Origin: Atopsyche davidsoni
Lineage: Eukaryota > Arthropoda > Insecta > Trichoptera > Hydrobiosidae
DNA length: 64,000 bases
NCBI GenBank assembly: GCA_022113835.1
Contig: JAILWY010000009.1
Coordinates: forward strand, 2,517,501 to 2,581,500
Reading direction: 5' to 3'
Below, piece after piece: positions 11,257-21,640 of this stretch. Every line of letters starts with the position of its first letter. Within the stretch, counting starts at the first letter, position 1. The notes beneath the pieces were generated by a model. That model saw nothing but the letters and a program-made list of their open reading frames with translations, ran no database searches and was not told the DNA's origin. Both the position numbers and the translations under genes were made by a program.

Positions 11257-13316
11257 TTATAACATAATGGAATTTGTTTCATTTGTATTTAGAGAGAAGT
11301 TGCTTAGGACTAGCCTGAATGTATTTCTGATGTGTCTGCTTGCAGGGGGCAGAGTGAGGCGGAGTCGACCGTTCTCGAGTGCATGCAGAACAGCCGCAGC
11401 CGACTCTCCCAAGTCTTCGGTGTCACCACGACGTGCCGCCCGCCGCGAAACTCGCATCACGCGCAACGATCCACCACTGCGAGTCAAGTCATCCGTATTA
11501 ATGTTACCTCTCCTCGTGTATTCCAATTCCATGTGAATTTTGAACATTTTTGTAAAATATATTGTTTTTTTATTGTTTATTGGTTTTTTTACTTTTTACA
11601 TGTTGATCTTCAGAAAACCAAATTGACTTCATCAATAAAATAATGATTCCTTTTTCTGATTCTGTTGGTTATGTCAACTTAGGTTTTTGTGTATATGATA
11701 TTTAAACGATACTCTAAAATCCTAGTTAACTGGCTTCCTTATCAGGGAAATAGCTTTTTTATAAATCTGGTTATTATTGTTAAAATCATTTGACAATTTT
11801 TTCTTAAAATTCATAAATCCAATTTCTTTTACAATAAGTTTGATTGATTATGCTACTATTAAAAAAAGGTTACAGTTTCTTGGCTTCATCACCATTAGTA
11901 CGAAGATTTGTAAGTCAATAAGTATTGTATTGATTTGAAATTATTTACTTGTATGCCATATGTTTGGTAAGTGTGTCTGCAAGGATTTTGGCTGCATCCT
12001 CTGTGGAGGAAAAGCTTCTGGAGGATGTGGCTTGCGTCTCAACAGCTACAAAATGGCCATCTCTCATCGATAACTCGGGAACAAATTGTGACACCACCTA
12101 AATTTGTGAAACGCATCCAGAGTAAAGTAAGAAAAACCCATCAATAAAAATCCTCAATGGGATAAAACCAACAAATGAGTACAAGCTTGAAGTTTAGTAG
12201 ACGCGTATAACTGACTTTAATAAAAGTATTACCGAGTTATTGAGTAGCATGCGAGATGATCTTACATGTAGATGCTCCATGAGATGCCCACTGACTGTGG
12301 CGGCCAACGTGTCGAGGGGGTCGGAGGTGTGCGGGACCTTGCCCGTAGTGTGCACAAGGATGTCCAACGGGCCGTAGGAGGTGCGCACGTAGGAGGCCAG
12401 AGCGCGCACTTGCGCAGCACTCGTGGCATCACACGTGCGGTCTAGCCCGACGCCGCGCCGCCCTGCACGCGCCACTCGACAGCCCGCCGCCTCCAGCTGC
12501 AAGGCCAGCTCGCGCCCCAGCGGCCTGTCGGCTCCCAGCACCTGCACCCCACAACTCACCGTAATATACTCGCTGTGCATATTTACAATATGCATGTATC
12601 GAGCAAGCCTCACCAGATAACATGGCTAGTTTAAGAGTAAATAAAATTCTTTAAATAGGTAACTGAATGACTGTCATCAAGGAATTTACTAGTGACGTGC
12701 TATCACACAAGCATTAAAGCAATGCATGCTATAAAATGTAATATATAATAAGTTGTTATCTTGTGAATGTGGCGTTAACGTAGAAATACTATTGAATGTT
12801 TCAGGGTGGACTTGCAATTTTCTTCCCGGTAATGATTTCAATATGAAAACTGTACAACTTAAATACAACACAAATACAATTTTGGTTGCTGGTATATGAT
12901 ATGTGGATGAATTCTAGAATTCAGTAGATAATAGAATCTATACAGGCGACTTTTATGCTACAAAAACATATTGGAGGACTAAACTACTTTTATATTAATT
13001 ATTCTGAAGTGAAGTGAAACGAAAAGTCTTTAGACAAGGAAGTGTTTGTTTCGCATGCAATTCACCACATTTGAATAATTTGTTGATTTAGCAATTATTT
13101 TCATAGCTGGACGGTAGGTTGAGTGGGCGATTGCTCGCGTATGTGGTTAAAGGTTACCAGCGCCAAGCGGCCGGCCAAGCGGGAGCCCCGGGGGGCGGCT
13201 CGGGCGGCGCCCAGGCGGCGCAGCAGGCGCTGCAGGGCGCGCAGGCTCAGCGCCGCAGCCACCAGGGCGGCCCCCGCCACCTCCAGCGCTCCCAGCAGCT
13301 TGTGTCCCACCTCCAT
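11257..13316 (-). CDS. Short-chain dehydrogenase/reductase-like protein with degraded active site
   Basis: Minus-strand model: 13316-13158, 12541-12266, 12097-11949, then a last exon 11512-11257, total 840 nt, 279 aa, a normal SDR length. Residues 1-53 hold a hydrophobic anchor (about 6-30) and an Arg-rich stretch, as in ER-bound DHRS/RDH proteins. The Rossmann start is VLGADRPLGREL, where the family has TGxxxGxG. NNAG is replaced by HTTG, the catalytic Ser position by Glu165, and the YxxxK Tyr by Glu178; Lys182 is kept. The C-terminus LHALENGRLRLTLPP is typical of SDRs. If the third intron (donor GTAAAT at 11948) is not spliced, translation stops at 11945 with 195 aa. The last acceptor is weak, and 11476 is an equally in-phase alternative (267 aa). 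A 5'UTR acceptor lies at 13334. Fold assignment is strong; enzymatic activity looks unlikely; substrate unknown. Confidence 0.8.
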
Positions 13317-13593
13317 CCGGCCTGCGCCCTCCCTGAAACACGACGACCACGTCATCATCCTTCCGACTCGATGCTGGGACAGAAGCAATTGCACTAACAA
13401 CTCAGCCGATTTGCAATTAACCAATAGCGTCCCTTTTTTTGAGGATTCTATTGGGCAGTTACCGTTTGGTTATCAGTTGTGTCGCAACGTGCGTAGGAGG
13501 CTTCAAAAAGCTGGTTTATTATTGATTGAATATCATCTCTTTTCATGTAATGAAAATTTCACAGTTCATATATAAAGTGTCAGTGGTCTACGG

Positions 13594-14071
13594 CAGGGGT
13601 GGCCAACTTTTGTATACAAAAGATCTAATTTTTATCTTTAAAATGTGTCGCAATCGACTTATTTACATTCCAATTTGGACTAAGTATCTACAATACCAAT
13701 TTTCTGATACTTGGAAGGCACGGCTCCATGGCACTGAATTGCAGTGTACTACAGGGTTAGGCAGGGAGGTATGGATGATTTGAAATAACACTTACACACT
13801 CATTTTCAACGAAACTTAAATTTTATTTTTTCAATGTGTAACTTGGATGTTGCCATTACAAAAGTCTCTTGACGATCAGATACCCCCACTTTTTATCCAC
13901 CAAGGTTATCCCCACCTCGCGTGGCGCCCCGTTCAAATCATCCATACAACCCTGTATATAGGGTCCCAAATCAACCCTCCATTTATCATGTAGTCTGATA
14001 GATATCTGAGTTAAGACATCGCAAGCGATCGACAAAAATTGGCTTCGCGATCGACGTGTTGGCCATCCCTG
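13594..14071. mobile_element. Non-autonomous hAT MITE
   Basis: The left end reads CAGGGGTGGCCAAC and the right end GTTGGCCATCCCTG: 14-bp terminal inverted repeats with one mismatch, of the CAGGGG type common to hAT elements. Flanking 8-bp sequences gtctacgg (13586-13593) and gtctacta (14072-14079) match at the first six positions, as expected of a decayed 8-bp target duplication. The interior (478 bp total) has no transposase. The minus-strand ORF that overlaps the right half and runs out to 14377 is therefore not a gene. Confidence 0.8.
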
Positions 14072-15170
14072 GTCTACTAAGAAATAAAAGTATTCAAAAA
14101 CAAATATATCTACATTTAAAAAATCTAGTTCGTGGGATTTCAGATTGTCGAAAAAAGTTCCGGATAGCGGAAAGTTTGTGCAGACACGCGTGAGGATATC
14201 CGCTGCCGGGCGGTGATACCGGAAAATATTTATCGATTTTATCAGTTTGCGGAGTTTCAAGGACTCGGTGACGTCAATATTGAGTAATATTGACTTTCTA
14301 AAACCAATGACGCGCGAGGGTGATTTAATTTTCCTAAACTTGTTATGACGCTTTACAGTAGAAAAATTTCCATGCATCTGCTCGAGCAGATATTTTTATC
14401 TAAGAATATCAGGTGAAAATCGAGTAATGTTTTATCAACGACAAAATAACGTACATATTGTAAATTACGTGTATTGCAAAAATAGAAAGCACCTGCAATT
14501 AAAAATTAACCCTTTTAATTAAATTAATATCATCACTTAGTTACGTCAACTTGATACTCGAATTTTCAATAAGAAGCTATCTTTGACTTTCTGATCTACA
14601 GAAAATAAATTATCTTTTTGAAAGCCTAGCCTTAACAAGCGAAAATATCATGCATTTAATGCTAAATTACTTTGGTAAATACTATAAAGTAATTGCGATA
14701 TTTACTTAATTCAATTTAATTATTAAAAAATAATTTACTACCGGTAACCGAGGAAACTTAATTGCAATTCAGTAACTGGCCATGTGTTCTAGGTACTTGG
14801 CTTAATTGGCAGACGTAATCAAACTGATAAAAATGAATTATTTTTATAGACATGATGGGCCACGCGGGAAAACCAAAATATTTATAATAAACTGTCTTAT
14901 GGATAAAAATATAATCTGTTGTCTGTCCCGACTGGCTTACAAGAAGTCTTTTACTCGCAGATTTTAAATAAGATGTTATTTTCGTGCGAAGTAATTTTTG
15001 ATGTTTACTTTTTTTCGATGCTGAAAAACACTTTTCACTCAGAAAGCGTGAGAGCCTTAGATCATTCCATCTTATGCATTTTTGATTTGATTTTTACAGA
15101 TATAAAATAGCAACAAGCAACAAGCAAAAACAGTAAATACTTAATAAAACATAATATTTGTGTAGAAGCA

Positions 15171-15282
15171 CCAGGGGACCCACTACACTACTTTCCCCTT
15201 AGAAAACTATGCATTCAGCATGCTCAGTGAGATGGTCGCCAACCTCCTCTGAGAAGAGGCACCCGATGAAGAAGAAGAATAT
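15171..15282. repeat. Dispersed repeat family A, partial copy
   Basis: Shares GGACCCACTACACTA, TTTCCCCTTAGAAAA and the GGTCGCCAACCTCC / AGGCACxxGATGAAG blocks with the copies at 17253-17589, 24291-24602 and 49062-49130. The blocks are in the same order each time, so this is an interspersed repeat and not chance. Class not recognised. Confidence 0.65.
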
Positions 15283-17252
15283 TCGTGATAGCTTTTTAAA
15301 AAAAAATCACTGTTTTCTGTTATTATTTTTATTTTACCTATTGGAAATGATAATATTTAATAGTATCTGGCATTCGTGCTGCGCCATTGAACCGAACGCA
15401 CGAGCGATTGTTGTTTTGTTTATTTTTTGTTTGTTTTCTCTTTGTCTCGTTAATATTCATAAGTGAAATGCATCTAGCTGCACGCATAGGCGGTGTGTTG
15501 CAGTTTTTGTAACTGCATATTTCAATTGATTGAAAAATGCATTTTCACTCCCATTCGTTGAGGAGGCTCTCCTGAATATTTTCCCCACAAGGCTTTTCAG
15601 TCTGACACTGCGGTCTTGCCTAGTTTTCTAGCTACCGGTCGAGGAATGCAATTTCTACAATCAATTTTAATCAGAAATGCATTTCGCTGGCAGATATTAT
15701 ATAAATGGGGTTGCGGAGGCGCGCACTCTCTTCCTGGTTGCACCTCGTCGTGTTCTAGGACTTTGTGTAATACTGGAATTCACATTACCGACCACAAGCG
15801 CCCAGCCTTTATTACCTGTTAAATGAATACAGACATGTTTGTTATCTTGAGTCCAGTAATTTTGCAAGGCTATAAAGTAATACAAACTAATGCTACTATT
15901 TCTGACTCCTTGATGCTATTAAGTATTACCTCACTTTGTGAAAGTATTCAATATCTGCAGTTTCACATAGACAGTACAAGTAACTTTTACTTAGTACATA
16001 CATTTAAACTAAATTATATACAATTATACTTTAATAGTAATATTTAAAACGTTGTCAAATTATTCTGTTTAATAAACATCTGCTCCCTGAAAATTGGTTT
16101 TACTGAAAAAAACAACAACCCCGATTTTTAATATTATGTCTGTTGTGGCATTGTTTTTTTTTTATTTTTAGCTTTTATTATCCATGGAATAAATATTAGA
16201 CGTAGTCCGTATATTTTCACTCATGAATTTCACTTAACAGTTTGAGAGATTCTCCCCCGATAGCCTAATTTTATTGGTATTTTTAGCTTTGCATTCTAAT
16301 ATCCGGGTCGACTTCGTGTAGATTTTTTTTATTTACATTAAATTGAGTTTCTGAAAAACCATCGACCAATTAATTAAAAAAATATATAATTATTTTTATA
16401 GCTCTTTCTGTAAGAATGAGAATCTATCAATAGATGCATTATAACAAGGTAATATTTTTATTTCAACTCCCTGTCGCTGCCAAGATAAGAATATTGGTTT
16501 ATCAAATATAAATAACAGCTTATATGTTTTCTTAGTAACAGGGCCACAGTGGGTGGAAGGTTTTTAGTGACCAGGTCGTGAGGTGTAAATTCTCAGATCC
16601 CACTTGTTATTTGTTCAAATAACAAAGAGGATATTTTCTCGCTTCGTCGTCATCGTTCTGACAACATATTGTTAGAATCGACAGAATCAATTTGCACACC
16701 TCATGTGTCGTGTTGTGTAATCCATAACAAAAAAAATAAAACTGAACAAAAACACACTAAAGTTTAAGTGCACATTCATAATTTTCTCAGTTTGTAATTT
16801 TACGTAAGAATTAATTGCATTCTGTGGGAACACAATGCTCAACTTGGAAATATTTTTCTGTGTCTATTTGCATGTTTATAGGATAAAATCTAGTTGCAAG
16901 AAAGTTGTGTCTGCCCAACTGAGTAAAACATCACAAATAAGTATTTCCTTATGCTGAAAACTCGATGAAGCGTTACTAGTCCAGCTGAGAAAAATATTTA
17001 TAGTTATCAATTGAAGTATTTAGTGAGAAGTTTAAATTTTATGACACATCTGCATCTTCTTCCAAGTTTCTTGATATAAAATCTATATTACAAACAAAAT
17101 AATTAAACGGCCTAAAAAATGTCTATAACTTATCTTCGTGTTTAACGAGTGTACTAAAACCCAAAAATAAATAGTTACAACCCTCATTTCAATAATATTT
17201 TTCAGGAATCCGTATCAGAAATTATACTTGCAAGATGCACGTTCCCGCTCTC

Positions 17253-17589
17253 CCCATTCTGTAACTTGTGCATGGCTGCCATTCTGTACCCTGAGCCTGA
17301 GTAAAGGATCGGTAATGGAGTAGTGGACTTTGAATGATTGTGGGGGGATGTGCTCTGGAAGTATCTTGTCGAGGTGGTATTGTTTCTGTAGCTTGCTGCA
17401 GAAGGAGTATCAGATCTAAACGCTAGAGCTTTGTAAATAAATGATATACAAAAATGCTCTTGTGCAGCACAAATACGCTGACTTTTTCTTCCAATATAAA
17501 ACTGCGGTGCAGAAGGACCCACTACACTATTTTCCCCTTAGAAAACCATGAGCACTGGCTCAGCAGGAGGCACTTGATGAAAGAGAAGG
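17253..17589. repeat. Dispersed repeat family A, fullest copy
   Basis: About 340 bp, closely similar over its length to 24291-24602: CTTGTGCATGGCTGCCATTC, ATCGGTAATGGAGTAGTGGA, GGGATGTGCTCTGGAAGTA, GTATCAGATCTAAACGC and ATATAAAACTGCGGTG occur in order in both. A minus-strand ORF of 106 aa runs through this copy, but the 24.3-kb copy has deletions within the matching sequence, so the ORF is probably not under coding constraint now. It may derive from a LINE or a captured 3'UTR. Confidence 0.7.
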
Positions 17590-17624
17590 TGCAACCAGAC
17601 GAAATCTCCATCCCCAATACAATG

Positions 17625-17890
17625 CTTTGGTATCGCATATAATTTGTTGCTTTTGCTATCTTAATGATTTCATAGATTGCTGTCATGCAAAATTTAAGGC
17701 GGGTTTCGTCAACACGGAAGACCGCGGCATCATCAGGTCGCGGCACATGGAGGAGAAACAAAACTCGACGCGAGGGGAACTGGGCCAAAGAGAGAATGAT
17801 TGTACTGTATCGCAACAATACTAGTCTTTTATTCTCCAAAGCGGCGACCAAGTTAATCGGTTTACTTCGTGCGGTTTCAGTGATTACACC
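17625..17890. repeat. Probable mobile-element coding relic
   Basis: GC-richer block directly after a family A repeat. The plus-strand frame around 17690-17820 reads FVNTEDRGIIRSRHMEE and onwards, but no splice sites, start or domain are convincing. The style is that of repeat-borne coding remnants in lepidopteran genomes. This is a weak call. Confidence 0.3.
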
Positions 17891-18242
17891 ATAATTATTA
17901 ATATTACAATGTGTTGTGTTTTAAAAAGCAAGCCGGTAGTGTAGCTCGACGTAGCCGGGAATATCAGTATGTGCATACTTGCATTATAAAACATTTGATT
18001 TCTAATTATGTTTGTCATGCCATATTAGCTCTGGTCCCATGGCTGAGCGCGTAATGCGTGAAAACTACAGTTTTTTTTTTTTATGAAGTGTGAATTGTTT
18101 AATGGTGTGAATTTCCGTAGCACAACAATGTACATGAAATTTTTTAAGTATCAGAAAATTTTCAAACGTCATATAGTCTAACAACCTTTTATTGCTGTGT
18201 CTAGTTTACAAGTCTTACAAAAAAGCGGTGGGTTTTTTTCAG

Positions 18243-18352
18243 TAATTTATATGACCTCTGTGGGAAGGTACGTCGTCACGCACCACTGCCTGCAGCTTCT
18301 CGGAAGGAGACCATGATGGACGTCATCTCCAGCGTCACGAGAACGCGACCAA
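18243..18352 (+). CDS. Candidate internal exon of an unidentified long-intron gene
   Basis: A T-rich tract ending in TTTTTTTCAG (to 18242) precedes it, and a consensus donor GTAAGT begins at 18353. Only one of the three plus-strand frames stays open across the 110 nt. It enters with one leftover base and leaves with one, encoding 36 whole codons that begin NLYDLCGKVRRHAPLP and end ISSVTRTRP. The composition is clearly richer in GC than its surroundings. A shorter version could start at the internal ATG pair at about 18312-18317, after a second acceptor CTGCAG. I do not recognise the protein, and flanking exons were not established. It sits just outside a transposon-like inverted repeat (from 18411). 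Confidence 0.45.
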
Positions 18353-18410
18353 GTAAGTACTCCGAGGCTCGTACAAGAGTCTCGTGAACCTTCCTATTTT
18401 GTAGGATGTT

Positions 18411-20874
18411 ATTTAGTAACATTTCAGCACATTTAGATACTTCTATCAGCTGGCTAATCTATAAATATTATTTCGCTGACCAAACGATCGAATTACTTTT
18501 CATTTTATTTAGAATTTTGTAGCGAAAACTTGCCAATCAAGTGTTTATCCGACTTATTGAAAATTGGTACTGCAATCACACATGGTCAATTAAAAATCTT
18601 CAAAAGTGATGCATAAGACGAAATACTGTCTTGTATGATATTATTCAATTGTATTGTCCTTAACTATGAGTTTTCTCTGGTTTATTGGAATGCAAACGCG
18701 CTTGCCTTGCCTCTCCAGTCATTACACGTGGCCAGAAGGTGGATGATTATATAATCATCATTACCTCACATAGCTTCATATATCGTTGTAATTTTATAAA
18801 ACTCATCGTATAGGTATAATTATCCCACGGGGGCTTCTATTTTTTGGTGGTTAAAGAAAGATCGTAAATTCATGTCATAGTTGTGTTACTTTGTAATTTG
18901 TATTCATACACTTATATCCTGTTATATTTAAATTATAGTTGCCAGGAACCTGTTCGTAATTATTTAATTGCTTATAATTTAATTGTTTTTATAAAACTTT
19001 TCCTTGACGTGCCATATCCATAACCGGGTGCAGCCATTATGCTGCCAATAACGACGTTTACTGCTCTGTAAAATACTATTACATTTATTCATTAAAATAA
19101 TGTATGGGTGGGTATAATCAGCTTTAAATGTGCTGCCCCACCATGCAATTACGATCTATTTAGCTACAGTTTTTAGTAAAACCAATGTAATCCGAGGCTA
19201 TTTACGATTAGTGACACGTCACACGCCGTGTGTTATGTGAGTTGGCAGACAAGTATTTATTCTATGGACTTTGCTTATGTGTAGAACAATTACCATTACA
19301 AACTAAAATGGCATAATAACGAATGTCATAATATTGTACAGCATTGTGTCTTGGTTAATAATGTATTCACACTTTTTTTTTCATTCTACGTTTTTGTTGT
19401 ATAGAATAGAGACAATAGAGAGAATGATACTTTCAGATAATGCTTTTACGTTTTAATTATTTCGGATAATCCTAAGTGAGTTTTCACTGGAAAATTATCA
19501 CTTCTCAGTCTCATAACACTTTTAATCGATGAGGTTTTGTTTTATTTTTTCAAGTAAAAGATTTGCTTCAAACTCAATTGTCGAACTCATCAAATATTCA
19601 GATTCATACACGAAACTCCTGAACCATTATTATACATATGCCGGTACAATGCGGTGTTCAAACACTGGTGCAAAATATATTTTAAAGAAGCACCTCTATA
19701 ACCTCTTTTGCATCAAAGATTGTTTATTGATAAATATGTTGATTCAATCGAACATCAAAAGTGTTATTACTCACAGTTTTATATCAGCTCCTCTAAGAAG
19801 TAAGATAACTCGGAATTTAAAGATATTTTACAAAATACATATATAGCTAAAAATACATTTCAAGACTTTTATCGTTTTATATAGTTTAAAATTGCCATAC
19901 ACGTAAAGAAGTGGAGACGACAGTTGGACAGGTTTTCGACTAACTTCTAAAAGCCAATCCTAAGCGTTGCATGATGATGATGAAACGTAAGAGAAAACGA
20001 CATAAAATGGTATTTCAAAAATTAACATTTTATGCAAATTTTATATTCAAGAATTGCAAAAACAGCAGAGAATAAAATGGATTTCGTGTGTTGAGTCTAT
20101 CGGAATGTGACGTAATTATAAAAATATAATTTTGATAGTGAATCAGATTGCAGAATCAAAAATACTCAAGTAGAAATCAGTTTTTGAACTCTACTTAGAT
20201 CTGATTTGATAAACTACTGTAGAATAAATATGTACGTGAAATTACGATTCAATCAATATTTGTATATAAATAAATGATAAACTATCTATTTTATGGATCG
20301 GTCAATCAGATGCGTATTTATTACCCATTACGGGTTTATATTGTATTATTACTAATATTTAGTTTATATATAGAAGATGACTTAAAGAAATTTGTGTGGG
20401 ATATGAACCCACATCTCCTGGCTTACATGGCCGGTGTACGAACCCTTGTACTAACGAATCACTTCCGTTTATCGAGAATTTTTAACAATCATAATTTTAA
20501 TATCATGATTCATATGTAGAGTTATGATGATTATATAATCATCCACCTTCTGGCCACGTGTAATGACTGGAGAGGCAAGGCAAGCGAGTTTGCATTCCAA
20601 TAAACTAGAGAAAACTCATAGTTAAGGACAACACAATTGAATACTATCATAAAAGACAGTATTTTGTCTTATGCATCACTTTTGAAGATTTTTAATTGAC
20701 CATGTGTGATTGCAGTATCAATTTTCAATAAGTCGGATAAACACTTGATTGACAAGTCTTCGCTAGAAAATTCTAAATAAAATAAAAAGTAATTCGATCG
20801 TTTGGTCAGCGAAATAATATTTATAGATTAGCCAGCCGCCAGAAGTATCTAAATGTGCTGAAATGTTAACTAAT
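18411..20874. mobile_element. Element with about 350-bp terminal inverted repeats
   Basis: 18411-18761 and 20524-20874 are inverted copies of each other over about 350 bp, with scattered substitutions and small indels. Shared blocks include the TTAGTAACATTTCAGCAC end, CGCTGACCAAACGATCGAAT, ATTGACCATGTGTGATTGCA, GCCTTGCCTCTCCAGTCATT and the self-palindromic ATGATTATATAATCAT at the inner edge. The 1.76-kb interior has no transposase-like ORF, only short ones (up to 105 aa). No clear target-site duplication was found. It is either a long-TIR non-autonomous DNA transposon or an inverted duplication. Confidence 0.65.
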
Positions 20875-21640
20875 GTGCCTAATCATATTAGTAATAAATG
20901 ATAAACTCTGTTTTGAGACAAAAAAATACTTCATTACTGCCAAAACAGCACAGTTATAAAAGGTTCTGTGACTGATGACCGTAGTTTGCAGTTGAGAGGA
21001 GAGTGCACGCGGCACGACCCGCTCTTGACCGCGGCTCGCCTTGAGCTTGACTTGCCGACTTGTTCATCGGCCTCGGAAAAGGCACTTATGCGCATATCTG
21101 ATATAATTCTTACCAGAAGGCATTTCCGGGCGACTCTTTCATGACTAACTAAAAATGCAATGAAGTAATATGGCTACCTTAGCTATAGAAGATAAAGCAT
21201 ATAAAAAATATACTACAGATAAGCCGGTCGGCTTATACCTTATCTACCCCCTGTCTCCTTCTAATAGACATTTTCGGAAATTTATACAATCATAATCAAA
21301 TATATACATGTGTGAAGTTTTATGTAATAAAAACAATTATTCAGAACAAACAAAAACTATTATTATTTAGGTGTGTCTGCGGTAAACTTGTTGTTGCCAA
21401 AAATTTAACCAAACAAATTGTTACTAATATGATTAGGTACATTAGTTCATATACAGAAGATGACTTAAAGAAACTCTCAGAAAAATATCATCGTGATTTG
21501 TGTGGGGTTGTGTGTTTCTTTAAGTCATCTTCTGTATATGAACTAATGTGCCTAATCATATTAGTAATAATATAATAAACCCGTAATGGGTAATAATAAA
21601 TACGCATCTGATTGACCAATCCGTAAATAGATACAAACAA
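20282..21640. repeat. Foldback cluster nested around 20.3-21.6 kb
   Basis: Sequence at 20282-20412 (CAATCAGATGCGTATTTATT, CCCATTACGGGTTTAT, AGAAGATGACTTAAAGAAA) recurs inverted at about 21490-21640. A tight inverted repeat also lies at 21421-21474 versus 21514-21567: 54-bp arms, one mismatch, 39-bp loop. A third partial copy (ACTAATGTGCCTAATCATATTAGTAATAA) abuts the end of the 18.4-20.9 kb element at about 20872-20905. This looks like repeated insertion or rearrangement of one foldback element. Confidence 0.7.
20395..20460 (-). repeat. Possible tRNA-like (SINE) B-box segment
   Basis: On minus, GTGGGTTCATATCCCAC resembles the pol III box B / T-arm (GGTTCGANTCC) with its pairing stem, and sits in a repeated element. 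No complete tRNA cloverleaf can be drawn, so this is not a tRNA gene; a tRNA-derived SINE piece is possible. Confidence 0.25.

Larger units (their letters stand above)
14072..18242. other. AT-rich gene-poor stretch with repeat fragments
   Basis: No supported gene. It contains copies of a dispersed repeat (15171-15282 and 17253-17589) and a GC-richer patch at 17690-17800 that reads as a decayed coding relic. Another patch at 15700-15820 on minus (GNKGWALVVGN-type reading) also looks like a mobile-element remnant. The rest is AT-rich. Confidence 0.4.

Noticed and set aside
11267..11643. Plus-strand ORFs of 89 and 103 aa with a good acceptor and AATAAA downstream
   Set aside because: The minus-strand frame of the same DNA reads as an SDR C-terminus (LHALENGRLRLTLPP) and joins the SDR gene in phase; the plus frames have no family resemblance. 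Kept only as a possible GOT1 UTR exon.
13119..13575. 92- and 150-aa plus-strand ORFs
   Set aside because: Antisense shadows of the GC-rich first SDR exon.
13856..14377. 173-aa minus-strand ORF
   Set aside because: Crosses the right terminal inverted repeat of the hAT MITE into unrelated DNA; no domain.
17202..17522. 106-aa minus-strand ORF as a gene
   Set aside because: Lies in a dispersed repeat whose other long copy has deletions in the same sequence.
20395..20460. tRNA gene
   Set aside because: Only a box-B-like stem-loop is visible; no acceptor stem or anticodon arm can be paired, and it lies in a repeat.
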